64,000 nucleotides of DNA from Denitrobaculum tricleocarpae (GTDB lineage: Bacteria; Pseudomonadota; Alphaproteobacteria; Kiloniellales; Kiloniellaceae). The stretch is taken from positions 1-64,000 of the forward strand of contig NZ_ML660060.1 of the NCBI RefSeq assembly GCF_007004665.1. Reading direction: 5' to 3'. The notes below the pieces were generated by a model. It searched no databases, was not told the DNA's origin, and was given only the letters and a program-made list of their open reading frames with translations. The position numbers were made by a program, and so were the translations under genes. Shown piece after piece: positions 15,466-23,553 of this stretch (position 1 is its first letter; each line of letters opens with the position of its first letter).

Positions 15466-16563
15466 GTGGCCGAGATTAGAATTGAAAATCTGCACAAGAC
15501 CTTCGGCGATTTTACCGCCGTGCGGGACTCGTCCTTTACGGTGAAGGACGGCGAGTTCTTCGTCATGCTGGGTCCCTCCGGCTGCGGCAAGACCACGACC
15601 CTGCGCATGATCGCCGGGCTGGAACTGCCGACCTCGGGCCGGATCTATCTGGACGGCGAGGATGTGACCAACCGGCGCGGCGGCGCGCGGGATATTGCCT
15701 TCGTGTTCCAGCTCTTCGCACTCTATCCCCATATGAACGTGCGCAAGAACATCTCCTTCCCCCTGCGTATGGAGGGACGGCCCCGCAAGGAGATTCGCGA
15801 ACGCACGGAGGAGGTCGCGCGCATGCTGCAGATCGATCACCTGCTGGACTCTCCGGTGGGCGGGCTTTCCAGCGGCGACCGGCAGCGGGTGGCGCTGGGC
15901 CGGGCCGTGGTGCGCCGCGCCAAGGCCTTCCTGATGGACGAGCCGCTGGGCGCTCTGGATGCCCAGTTCCGCGAGTTGATGTGCGAGGAACTGCGTCTGC
16001 TGCACCTGCGGGTCAAGGCGACCACGGTCTATGTGACCCACGATCAGATCGAGGCCATGTCCATGGCCGACCGTATCTGCATCATGAACAATGCTGAGGT
16101 GCTGCAGATCGGGCCGCCGTCGGAGGTCTATGCTCGGCCGGCGACGCGTTTCGTGGCGGGTTTCGTCGGCTCGCCGGCCATGAACTTCATCGCGGGCGAA
16201 GGCGGTCTGGAAGCCGGCAGCGAGGCGGTGCAGGTGCGCGGTTCGCGCATCGCCATTCCACGTCTGCACGAGGACCTGACCTCCCCGGAAGCGATCCTGG
16301 GGGCGCGCCCCGAGCATATTCGGATTTCCGATCAGGGCGCACTGCGCGGACGGGTCTTCGCGGTGGAATACATGGGTACGCGGCAGCTGATCACGGTCGA
16401 TACGGACTCCGGCCGCCTGCGCGTGCGGGCGCCCAATACGGTGCGGGTCAGTGACGGCGAAGCCGTCGGCCTGGATTTCGACTCCGAGAAGATCGTTGTC
16501 TTCGATTCCCGCACCGACCGGGCGGTCGCCAGCGCGCTGCAAGCGGGAGGTCAGCGTGGCTGA
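15466..16563 (+). CDS. ABC transporter ATP-binding protein, carbohydrate type, subunit 1
   Basis: A 365-residue ATPase of the MalK/UgpC group. Walker A is GPSGCGKTTT, the Q-loop is AFVFQLFALYPHM, Walker B is FLMDEPLGALDA, and the H-loop is YVTHDQ. A C-terminal TOBE/OB regulatory domain follows. The signature motif is unusual: LSSGDRQRV where LSGGQ is expected. That site completes the ATP pocket of the partner subunit, so the two sites of the heterodimer are probably unequal. GTG 15466 (with GGAG at 15453) gives the typical MAEIRIENLHKTF opening; GTG 15460 is an alternative. It overlaps the second ATPase gene by 8 bp. Confidence 0.9.
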   Translation: MAEIRIENLHKTFGDFTAVRDSSFTVKDGEFFVMLGPSGCGKTTTLRMIAGLELPTSGRIYLDGEDVTNRRGGARDIAFVFQLFALYPHMNVRKNISFPLRMEGRPRKEIRERTEEVARMLQIDHLLDSPVGGLSSGDRQRVALGRAVVRRAKAFLMDEPLGALDAQFRELMCEELRLLHLRVKATTVYVTHDQIEAMSMADRICIMNNAEVLQIGPPSEVYARPATRFVAGFVGSPAMNFIAGEGGLEAGSEAVQVRGSRIAIPRLHEDLTSPEAILGARPEHIRISDQGALRGRVFAVEYMGTRQLITVDTDSGRLRVRAPNTVRVSDGEAVGLDFDSEKIVVFDSRTDRAVASALQAGGQRG

Positions 16564-17611
16564 GATCGCACTTCAAGCCATATCCAAAAGCTTCGGGAGC
16601 ACCCGGGCGGTCAAGGATCTCGACCTGACGGTGCGCGACGGCGAGTTCGTGGTGCTGCTGGGGCCGACCGGGGCGGGCAAGACCACGACACTGCGGCTGA
16701 TCGCGGGCCTCGAAAAGCCGGAGGCGGGGCGGGTATCCATCGACGCTATGGACGTCACGGAAACCCCGACCTCCGCCCGCAACGTGGCCTTCGTGTTTCA
16801 GCAGTACTCACTCTATCCGCACTACAGCGTTCTTGAAAACCTGGCTTTTCCCCTGAAAGCACCGGGCCAGGATCTGAGTGCGGAAGAGATCGAGGCACGG
16901 GTGCGGGAGATCGCCGAACTGCTGCGCATCGATCACAAGCTGGAGAACCGCGCCACGGCCCTGTCCGGCGGCGAAATGCAGCGGGTGGCCATCGGACGGG
17001 CCCTGGTGCGCAATCCGACGGTCTTTCTGATGGACGAGCCTTTGTCTTCGCTGGATGCCAAGCTGCGTGAGGACCTGCGGGTAGAGCTGAAGCGGATTCA
17101 GCGGGACCTGGGTGCGACAATTGTCTACGTGACCCATGACCAGCTTGAGGCTATGACCCTGGCGGACCGGATCGGCGTGCTCGACGAGGGCGAGCTGGTA
17201 CAGATCGGCGACCCGCGTGAAGTCTATGAGACTCCGGCGAGCGTCTATGTGGCGCAGCGGCTCGGCAGTCCGCAGATCAATCTGCTGGCGGTGGGCATGC
17301 TGGACCTGCCGTCGGTTCCACCCTCTGCCACGACCCTCGGGGTCCGGCCCGAAGACATCGTTCTGGACCAAGGTGAAGGCGCGCTCGCCAGGGTGATCAA
17401 CGTGGAGCATCTGGGCGTCGAGACGGTGATTCTGCTTGAACTGGCGGGGCAACACCTGCATGCCCTGCTCGGCGATGCCGCCAGCCTGGAAGAGGGCGCG
17501 GAGATTTCCATCAGCGTGCGGGAGGGCGCGGCGCTGTTTTTCGATACAAACGGCAAACGCGTCGATTTGGTCACGGCAAGCGCGCGTGAGGAGGCGGTTT
17601 ATGGAACCTGA
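16556..17611 (+). CDS. ABC transporter ATP-binding protein, carbohydrate type, subunit 2
   Basis: A 351-residue ATPase paired with the previous gene product to energise import. Walker A is GPTGAGKTTT, the Q-loop FVFQQYSLYPHY, the signature LSGGEMQRVAIGRAL, Walker B FLMDEPLSSLDAK and H-loop VTHDQ, all near consensus. A C-terminal TOBE-like domain spans about 235-351. Start GTG 16556 has GGGAGG upstream and overlaps the previous gene; longer in-frame starts would run through the coding sequence of the previous gene. Its end overlaps the DhaL start by 11 bp, which physically links transporter and kinase genes. Confidence 0.9.
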   Translation: MAEIALQAISKSFGSTRAVKDLDLTVRDGEFVVLLGPTGAGKTTTLRLIAGLEKPEAGRVSIDAMDVTETPTSARNVAFVFQQYSLYPHYSVLENLAFPLKAPGQDLSAEEIEARVREIAELLRIDHKLENRATALSGGEMQRVAIGRALVRNPTVFLMDEPLSSLDAKLREDLRVELKRIQRDLGATIVYVTHDQLEAMTLADRIGVLDEGELVQIGDPREVYETPASVYVAQRLGSPQINLLAVGMLDLPSVPPSATTLGVRPEDIVLDQGEGALARVINVEHLGVETVILLELAGQHLHALLGDAASLEEGAEISISVREGAALFFDTNGKRVDLVTASAREEAVYGT

Positions 17612-18209
17612 GACAATCAAGGCGCTGATCCGCCGGACCCACGAGGTCATTCTGGCGCATGCGGAAGAGCTGACCGATCTGGATCAGGCGATCGGCGACG
17701 GCGATCACGGGATCAACATGAAGCGCGGTTTTGACGCCATTGCCGCGGCGGCGGACGCCATCGCAGAGCTGCCCTGCGGGAAGGCGCTGGAGAAGGCCGG
17801 TATGACCCTGGTGATGTCGGTCGGCGGCGCGTCCGGGCCGCTCTACGGCTCGCTGCTGATGGCCATGGGCAAGGCGATGCCCGAGGCACCGGATTCGGTC
17901 GGTGATATAGCGAAAGCCTTTCAAGCCGGCGTCGAGGCGGTGATGAAGCGCGGCAAATCCGAGGGCGGCGAGAAGACCATGCTGGAGGTCCTGCTGCCGG
18001 TCGCGACGTCCTTGAAAGACGCCGGCGCGTTGGATATCGGCGTGCTTCGCAAAACCGCTGACGCGGGCCTGGCCTCGACAAAGGATATGAAGGCGACCAA
18101 GGGTCGGGCGTCTTTTCTGGGCGAGCGCTCCATCGGGCATCTCGACCCCGGCGCGCGTTCTTCCGCGCTGCTGATCCACGCTGTTTGTGACGTAATCGAA
18201 GGTAAGTAA
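17601..18209 (+). CDS. dhaL: Dihydroxyacetone kinase, ADP-binding subunit DhaL
   Basis: A 202-residue DhaL subunit of PTS-dependent dihydroxyacetone kinase. It holds a tightly bound ADP, which is rephosphorylated by DhaM and donates the phosphate to dihydroxyacetone on DhaK. The Mg-nucleotide aspartates are in DLDQAIGDGDHGINMKRG, the helical-barrel glycine motif is SVGGASGPLYG, and the C-terminal GERSIGHLDPGARSS is typical. ATG 17601 lies inside the end of the ATPase gene (11 bp overlap); longer in-frame extensions are shadow of that gene. DhaM follows after 4 bp. Confidence 0.95.
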   Translation: MEPETIKALIRRTHEVILAHAEELTDLDQAIGDGDHGINMKRGFDAIAAAADAIAELPCGKALEKAGMTLVMSVGGASGPLYGSLLMAMGKAMPEAPDSVGDIAKAFQAGVEAVMKRGKSEGGEKTMLEVLLPVATSLKDAGALDIGVLRKTADAGLASTKDMKATKGRASFLGERSIGHLDPGARSSALLIHAVCDVIEGK

Positions 18210-18213
18210 GGCT

Positions 18214-18603
18214 ATGTCGGATTTTGTTGGCATCGTAATCGTGTCCCACTCGCCGAACGTCGCCAAGGGCACGGCGGATATGGTGCGGGAGATGGTCGGG
18301 GATGAGGTGAAGGTCGCCTACTGCGGCGGCAACGCCGACGGCGGACTGGGAACCGACGTGGCCGCCATTCATGGGGCGATCGATTCGGTCTTCGGCGCGC
18401 AGGGCGTAGCGGTTCTGGTCGATCTGGGCGGCGCGGAAACCAATAGCGAGATGGCGATCGAAATGATGGACGAAGAGCGTCAGAAGGCGATTGTGATCTG
18501 CAACGCGCCGATTGTGGAAGGCGCGGTGATGGCGGCCACGGAAGCGGCGGGCGGCGGCAGCCTGGACGAAGTGCGCGCGACTGCGGAGGAATTTCTGTCA
18601 TGA
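18214..18603 (+). CDS. dhaM: PTS-dependent dihydroxyacetone kinase phosphotransferase subunit DhaM (EIIA-like only)
   Basis: A 129-residue DhaM. It carries only the EIIA-mannose-like domain, with the phospho-accepting His12 in VIVSHSPN, and ends there. In E. coli DhaM this domain is fused to HPr-like and truncated enzyme-I-like domains; here these functions are the separate genes that follow. Phosphate passes PEP, enzyme I, HPr, DhaM, DhaL-ADP. The start has no overlap with DhaL, but the stop overlaps the HPr start by 4 bp. It is a confident call from the motif and the context. Confidence 0.93.
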   Translation: MSDFVGIVIVSHSPNVAKGTADMVREMVGDEVKVAYCGGNADGGLGTDVAAIHGAIDSVFGAQGVAVLVDLGGAETNSEMAIEMMDEERQKAIVICNAPIVEGAVMAATEAAGGGSLDEVRATAEEFLS

Positions 18604-18914
18604 GCGAACTGCCTGCTGAATCTTCCGATGCGAAGGAAGCGTTGGCGAGTGGAGCGGCGACGATCCAGGACCCCACGGGGCTGCATGCCCGTCCGGCGGT
18701 CAAGCTGACCAAGCTCGCCAAGGCTCACGACGCCACGATCGAGATCCGCGCAGGCGAGGAGGGCAAGTGGGTCAATGCCAAGTCGCCCAACGCGGTGATG
18801 AAACTGAAGGCCGGCAGCGGTGAAATTCTTTTCGTGCGGGCACAGGGTGCGCAGGCCGACGAAGCCGTGAAGGCTTTGGTTGCCCTGATCGAGCGGGATT
18901 TCGAAGCTGAATGA
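18600..18914 (+). CDS. HPr-family phosphocarrier protein with N-terminal extension
   Basis: A 104-residue HPr. The phosphorylation site is His29 in DPTGLHARPA (His15 in canonical HPr). The serine region is also kept (NAKSPNAVMKL, Ser62 matching Ser46), so regulatory phosphorylation by an HPr kinase is chemically possible; no kinase gene is in the window. About 14-18 residues at the N-terminus (SELPAESSDAKEALASG) have no counterpart in classical HPr. Translation is coupled to dhaM through an ATGA overlap. Most likely it is dedicated to DhaM phosphorylation and not to global PTS. Confidence 0.92.
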   Translation: MSELPAESSDAKEALASGAATIQDPTGLHARPAVKLTKLAKAHDATIEIRAGEEGKWVNAKSPNAVMKLKAGSGEILFVRAQGAQADEAVKALVALIERDFEAE

Positions 18915-18937
18915 CGGCCGCTTTTTTTTGATGCCTG

Positions 18938-20551
18938 ATGAGGACCATGACTGAGACTTCGCAAGAGCGCATTCTGAGCGGATTTGCCGCGTCCGACGGC
19001 CTTGTGGTGGGCCGTGCCGTGCGGCTCGTCTCAACCGCGGAACTGCAACGCCTGGCAGGCTCGCCGGAGGAAGAGCGCAGCGTCCTCGCGGGCGCCATCA
19101 CGCGCGCCACGGAAGAACTCGAGGCGCTGGCCGAAACGCAGGACGAGATGGGGGCCGGGATTCTGGAGTTTCAAACCGCGCTGCTCGAGGACGAGGACCT
19201 GCTGGCGCCGGTCTATGCGGCCGTCGAGGCGGGGCAGCCCGCGGATCAGGCCTGGATCAGGATCATCGACGGCGAGGTCACCGAATACCGGGAAGGCGAG
19301 GACGATTATTTCAAGGCGCGCGCGGACGATCTTCTGGACCTCAAGGAGCGCGTGCTGGCGGCGCTGCACGGCAGGGAGACGGCGCAGGTTAAGCTGGATG
19401 GGGACATCATCATTGCCCGGGACCTGACGCCCTCGCGCTTTCTGGAACTGGACTGGAGCCTCTATCGGGGTGTTGCGGTCTGCGGCGGCAGTCCAACCAG
19501 CCACGTGGCGATTCTGGCCCGCGCGCGCGGCGTTCCGCTGGTGGTTGGATTGGAGGACGCGCTCGAGACGCTCCAGGAAGCCTGTCCCGCCGTGCTGGAT
19601 GCCGAAAGCGGGCGTCTGATCCTGGCACCGGAGTCCGCAACCCTGGAAGCCATCGGGCGGCGTTTGCGCGCCCGCGAAGCCGACGATGCGGCGGCGGAGT
19701 CTTTGCTGGGCGAGCCGGCGGTCACGGCGCAAGGCGAGCGGATCGAGATCCTGATCAATGCCGATGACCCCAAGGTCCTGGCCGAGGTTCCGGTCGCGAA
19801 CTGTGACGGGATCGGCCTGACGCGCACCGAGTTCCTCTTCAGCGACGGTGCGCTGCCCGACGAGCAAAAACAGTTTGAGGTCTACCGCGATCTCATGACC
19901 TGGGCGGAAGGGCGTCCGGTGATCGTCCGCACCCTGGACGCGGGGGGAGACAAGCCGATCCCCGGTGTCACGGTCGATGACGAGAGCAATCCCTTTCTGG
20001 GTTTGCGCGGTGTCCGCCTGTCGCTTCTGAAGCCGGAGGTCCTGAAGCTGCAGCTGCGCGCGTTGGCCCGGGCCGCGGCGCTGGGGCCTTTGAAGATCAT
20101 GATCCCCATGGTGACCGTGCCTGAAGAAGTGGAGGCGGTGCGCGCGCTGCTTGAGGCCGCTCTGTCCGAACTCACGGCCGAGGGGGTTGCGCATGCCCGC
20201 CCGCAGCTTGGTATGATGGTCGAAGTTCCGGCCGCCGCTTTGACGGCGGACCGCTTCAAGGTGGATTTTTTCTCGATCGGCTCCAATGACCTCATTCAAT
20301 ACACCACGGCCTGCGCGCGGGATAATGCGGCGGTGACCAGACTGGCGGATGCTAGAAATCCGGCGGTTCTCGAACTGATCGGGCGGACGATCGAGGCGGC
20401 GGCGCGTATGGGCGTGGAAGTCAGTCTCTGCGGCGACATGGCCTCCGACCCGCATCACATTCCGGCGCTGCTGGAGCGCGGTCTGCGGCGTCTTTCGGTC
20501 GCGCCCGCGCAGGTGGGGCGGGTCAAGCTTGCGGTGCGGCGTTATGGCTGA
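18938..20551 (+). CDS. PTS enzyme I (PEP-protein phosphotransferase)
   Basis: A 537-residue enzyme I that autophosphorylates from PEP and hands phosphate to HPr. The active His, about residue 189, is in GGSPTSHVAILARARG. PEP-binding segments are GLTRTEFLF, RTLDAGGDKP, FFSIGSNDLIQYTTA and SLCGDMASDP. There is no N-terminal GAF domain, so it is the carbohydrate-type enzyme and not the nitrogen-type PtsP. The length is a little under the usual 570. Two ATGs (18938, 18947) are possible starts; GAGGA sits between them, so the start is uncertain by three residues. The end overlaps the next gene. Confidence 0.93.
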   Translation: MRTMTETSQERILSGFAASDGLVVGRAVRLVSTAELQRLAGSPEEERSVLAGAITRATEELEALAETQDEMGAGILEFQTALLEDEDLLAPVYAAVEAGQPADQAWIRIIDGEVTEYREGEDDYFKARADDLLDLKERVLAALHGRETAQVKLDGDIIIARDLTPSRFLELDWSLYRGVAVCGGSPTSHVAILARARGVPLVVGLEDALETLQEACPAVLDAESGRLILAPESATLEAIGRRLRAREADDAAAESLLGEPAVTAQGERIEILINADDPKVLAEVPVANCDGIGLTRTEFLFSDGALPDEQKQFEVYRDLMTWAEGRPVIVRTLDAGGDKPIPGVTVDDESNPFLGLRGVRLSLLKPEVLKLQLRALARAAALGPLKIMIPMVTVPEEVEAVRALLEAALSELTAEGVAHARPQLGMMVEVPAAALTADRFKVDFFSIGSNDLIQYTTACARDNAAVTRLADARNPAVLELIGRTIEAAARMGVEVSLCGDMASDPHHIPALLERGLRRLSVAPAQVGRVKLAVRRYG

Positions 20552-21041
20552 CCCCAAGTCCGTGAATCCCAAATCCGCCAATTCCAAATCCGCCAACCAC
20601 GGGCCTGCAAACCGGAACAGTAGCGCCTTAAAGCCCGCTGCGGATCAATCGGTCGCGACCTACAAGCAAATCCTGCGCGAATTCATCGACCGGCGGCCGT
20701 CCGGCACCCGCCAACGCATCGCCAAGGCCCTGGGCACCCACAAGAGCTTCGTCTCACAAATCACCAATCCGGCCCTGCGGGTGCCGCTGCCCGCCCCGCA
20801 TGTCGCCTCGATTTTCAAGATCTGTCACTTTTCGCCGGAAGAACGGGGTGTCTTTCTGGACGCCTACCGGATCGCGCATCCCAATCAGGCGGCGGCGCTG
20901 GAGTCCGAAGAGGTCTCCGGCAAACGCATCATCATGATCGAACTGCCGGATTTCGAGGACCCTGCAAAACAGGAACGTCTGGCCGAAGCCATTGAGGAAC
21001 TTGCCGCCAGGATGATCGCCCTGGCGCGCGATGGCGGCTGA
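20544..21041 (+). CDS. Helix-turn-helix protein embedded in the Dha operon
   Basis: A 165-residue protein. Residues 1 to about 35 are a low-complexity polar tail with repeated K-S-x-N-x-K-S units. Residues about 40-110 look like a Cro/C1-type helix-turn-helix (KQILREFIDRRPSGTRQRIA, LGTHKSFVSQITNP). A helical C-terminus (PAKQERLAEAIEELAARMIAL) may mediate dimerisation. ATG 20544 overlaps the enzyme I stop by 8 bp. Its place between enzyme I and DhaK makes it the natural candidate for controlling this operon, possibly sensing phosphorylation state through DhaK or DhaL as DhaR does; that is speculative. The family is not one I can name. Confidence 0.7.
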   Translation: MADPKSVNPKSANSKSANHGPANRNSSALKPAADQSVATYKQILREFIDRRPSGTRQRIAKALGTHKSFVSQITNPALRVPLPAPHVASIFKICHFSPEERGVFLDAYRIAHPNQAAALESEEVSGKRIIMIELPDFEDPAKQERLAEAIEELAARMIALARDGG

Positions 21042-21070
21042 CCTCTACTCACACGGGAGGAGACAACGTA

Positions 21071-22075
21071 ATGAAAAAGCTGATTAATTCCGTCGACAAC
21101 GTTTTGAACGAGAGCCTGCGGGGCTTCGGCGCGGCGCACAGCGATATCGTCTCGGTGAACTGGGAACCGAAATTCGTTCAGCGCGCGGGCGGCACAGCGA
21201 AGGGAAAGGTCGCGCTGATTTCCGGCGGCGGTTCGGGACACGAACCCCTGCATGCGGGTTTTGTCGGGCAGGGCATGCTGGATGCCGCCTGTCCCGGCGA
21301 GGTCTTCACCTCCTCCACCCCGGATCAGATGCTGGCGGCAGCGCAGGCTGTCGATGCCGGCGCAGGCGTGCTCTTTATCGTCAAGAACTACTCCGGCGAC
21401 GTCATGAACTTCGAAATGGCCGCAGAGATGTATGGCGAGATGCATGAGGGCGAACAGGCGACGGTCCTGACCAACGACGATGTGGCCGTGGAAGATTCGC
21501 TCTTTACTCAGGGACGGCGCGGGGTCGCAGGGACGGTGATTGTCGAGAAGATCGTCGGCGCCGCCGCCGAGGCTGGTGCCGATCTGGCGACCTGCAAGGC
21601 GCTGGGGGAGCGGGTCAATGCGGCCAGCGGCACCATGGGCGTGGCTCTGACCAGCTGCACCGTGCCGGCCGCAGGCAAGCCGACCTTCGAGCTGGCCGAG
21701 GACGAGATGGAGATGGGCGTGGGCATCCACGGCGAGCCCGGCCGGCGCAGAGTCAAGCTGATGGAGGCCGATGCGCTGGCCGCCGAGATGATCGAGGCGA
21801 TCTGCAAGGAGGACGGACCCAGGTCGGGCGACCCGGTGCTGCTGCTGGTCAACGGGATGGGCGGCACGCCGCTGATGGAGCTGTACCTGGTGTACGATGC
21901 CGCGCGCAGGCTTTGCGAGGAACGCGGCCTGACCATCGCGCGCTCGCTGGTCGGCGACTACTGTACCTCGCTGGATATGGCGGGCTGCTCGATCACGCTG
22001 ACCAAAGTGGGTGACGAGATGCTCGGCTACTGGGATGCGCCGGTGCACACGGCAGCCTTGAGGTGGGGCGTCTAA
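21071..22075 (+). CDS. dhaK: Dihydroxyacetone kinase, substrate-binding subunit DhaK
   Basis: A 334-residue DhaK that binds dihydroxyacetone covalently as a hemiaminal and presents it to DhaL-ATP. Key parts are GGGSGHEPLHAGFVG near residue 50, the IVKNYSGDVMNFEMA segment near 100, and the covalent His near residue 220 in GVGIHGEPGRRR, matching His218 of E. coli. The length is standard. A GGGAGGAG ribosome binding site precedes the ATG by 7-8 bp. It is the last kinase gene of the operon, and the MarR gene follows after 45 bp without an obvious terminator. Confidence 0.95.
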   Translation: MKKLINSVDNVLNESLRGFGAAHSDIVSVNWEPKFVQRAGGTAKGKVALISGGGSGHEPLHAGFVGQGMLDAACPGEVFTSSTPDQMLAAAQAVDAGAGVLFIVKNYSGDVMNFEMAAEMYGEMHEGEQATVLTNDDVAVEDSLFTQGRRGVAGTVIVEKIVGAAAEAGADLATCKALGERVNAASGTMGVALTSCTVPAAGKPTFELAEDEMEMGVGIHGEPGRRRVKLMEADALAAEMIEAICKEDGPRSGDPVLLLVNGMGGTPLMELYLVYDAARRLCEERGLTIARSLVGDYCTSLDMAGCSITLTKVGDEMLGYWDAPVHTAALRWGV

Positions 22076-22120
22076 AGGGTGTAACACCGCTTAGGTTTAT
22101 GAAGCTGGACACGGGGCTGC

Positions 22121-22579
22121 ATGAAAAGCGGGATTGCGGGAAGTGCCGAAGAGGGCGAGCAGCCGGACTACCTCCTGGAGGAGCAGATCGGCTTTATTCT
22201 GCGCGTTGCTTCCCAGAAACACGGCAGCGTTTTCGCCGATCTCATGCCCGAGGACCTAACGCCGACGCGCTTTGCGGTGCTGGCGAAGCTCAATGAAAAA
22301 GGACCTTTGCCGCAGAACGAACTCGGGCGGCAGACCGCCATGGACGTGGCCACCATCAAAGGGGTTGTCGACCGGCTTTCTGCGCGCGGCCTGATCCGGA
22401 CCCGGCCCGATCCGGATGACGGGCGCAAACACTTTGTCGAGCTGACGGAGAGAGGCGGGCAGGCGATCCGCGCGGCGATCCCCCTGGGTCTTCAGATCTC
22501 CAAAGAGACGCTCAAGCCCTTGAACATCCGGGAGCGCACGACCCTGATCCGTTTGCTGCGGAAACTCTATGGCGGCTGA
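22121..22579 (+). CDS. MarR family transcriptional regulator
   Basis: A 152-residue MarR-type winged-helix regulator. The DNA-binding core is LTPTRFAVLAKLNEKGPLPQ and QTAMDVATIKGVVDRLSARG, followed by the wing (RTRPDPDDGRKHFVELTERG). Long helices at both ends form the dimer interface. It lies 45 bp after dhaK on the same strand, so may be co-transcribed with the operon, and it converges on the VOC gene. A MarR-like palindrome centred on GCATGC lies at 23136-23159, upstream of the oxidoreductase genes, and is a possible target. The effector is unknown. Confidence 0.9.
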   Translation: MKSGIAGSAEEGEQPDYLLEEQIGFILRVASQKHGSVFADLMPEDLTPTRFAVLAKLNEKGPLPQNELGRQTAMDVATIKGVVDRLSARGLIRTRPDPDDGRKHFVELTERGGQAIRAAIPLGLQISKETLKPLNIRERTTLIRLLRKLYGG

Positions 22580-22591
22580 AGGCAGCGTCGC

Positions 22592-22945
22592 CTATTTGCT
22601 GTGCGCCATGATGTTGATGAGTTTTCCCAGGGGATCACGAACATAGAAGCGGCGGACATTCCAGGGTTCGTCGGTGAGTTCATAGGTGATTTCAAAGCCT
22701 GCCGCCCTGGCGCGGCGGTAGGTTTCGTCGATGTCGTCCACCTCGATTGAAATGTCGGGCACTTCGGTTCCCGACCCGCCTTCGCTGGCGATACTGATCT
22801 GGACCGGCGCGTTTTGCGCGGATCCGTAGGTTGCGATCCAGCCCAGATCCATCAGAATTTCAAGGCCGAGAAGATCGCGGTAAAAGCTGTGTGCAGCAGT
22901 CACGTCTTCGGCCGCGATGTTGGTGACGATGCGTTTGACGGTCAT
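22592..22945 (-). CDS. VOC family (glyoxalase/bleomycin-resistance fold) protein
   Basis: A 117-residue single-domain VOC protein. The opening VKRIVTNIAAEDVTAAHSFY and the ending RRFYVRDPLGKLINIMAHSK are characteristic, and the beta-alpha-beta-beta-beta repeat pattern is complete. Members are metal-dependent lyases, dioxygenases or drug-binding proteins, and the sequence does not tell which. GGAGTGTTGA precedes the start. It converges on the MarR gene with a 12 bp gap. It is monocistronic. Confidence 0.85.
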   Translation of the reverse strand: MTVKRIVTNIAAEDVTAAHSFYRDLLGLEILMDLGWIATYGSAQNAPVQISIASEGGSGTEVPDISIEVDDIDETYRRARAAGFEITYELTDEPWNVRRFYVRDPLGKLINIMAHSK

Positions 22946-23553
22946 TCAACACTCCTATGCGTGGGCGGGGTGTTCCCCGGCCCGTATCGATCTCACTTTA
23001 GAGTGATCGCAATGCCCGGGGGGTGTCTTCTTCCAGTTGTCTTGAAGTTGGCGAATTTCATGCATAGAAAAAATTTCGGAAATCTGCTCAAAAATGCTAT
23101 AAAACAGCCGAATTTTTGATTGAAAGACCCTGTTTATCTCGTTAGCATGCTAGCGAGATTTCGGGATCCGAAACGCTTTCTTCTTGCGTTGTTAAAGCTG
23201 CTGGACAGGATCTATGCGTCGCGACTGACGCTGCTCTGCGGAGGCGTTGCTTGCTTTGGATCAAGGACAGGGGTGAAACTGGCCGTAGGGTTATATTTTC
23301 TAAGTCCGAAGTGCCGCTTTGGACGTAGGATCGCGCTGATGAGTGCTCCAGACAAGAGACACAGACACAGACAAGAGAAGCGGACGAGAAAGAGTGAGGT
23401 GAAGGTTTCGCCGGTTTCCCCTGATAGGCGATGGGGCAGGCGATCTGACGTTTGAACAGCCGGGCGGGCGGTCATGGCATCGCTGCAGGGCCAGCCAGCC
23501 GGCTTTTGAGGTGGAAAGCATGCTGTTGAGAGATGTGTTAAGGAGGCCGGTTC
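22946..23553. other. 608-bp intergenic region upstream of korA
   Basis: No supported gene. It holds TCACT-TTAG-AGTGA (22991-23004) near the VOC promoter, a 24-bp palindrome (23136-23159) and the korA ribosome binding site. A 111-codon open frame at 23120-23455 runs through the palindrome, starts with TTG without a ribosome binding site, and encodes a very basic peptide; I do not accept it. Confidence 0.6.
23136..23159. promoter_or_regulatory. 24-bp palindrome, candidate MarR-type operator
   Basis: ATCTCGTTAGCA is followed by its near-perfect inverse, centred on GCATGC, with one mismatched pair. TTAGCATGCTAA-like dyads are typical of MarR-family sites for aromatic or fatty-acid pathways. It lies 394 bp before korA and 190 bp before the VOC gene start. 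Confidence 0.45.

Noticed and set aside
18920-18930. T-run after the HPr gene as an intrinsic terminator
   Set aside because: No adequate stem precedes the eight Ts, and enzyme I follows within 24 bp in the same operon.
19031-20596. 521-codon minus-strand open frame opposite enzyme I
   Set aside because: Arg/Gln/His-rich antisense shadow of a confidently identified gene.
23120-23455. 111-codon frame in the korA leader
   Set aside because: TTG start without ribosome binding site, crosses a strong palindrome, very basic composition; no support.
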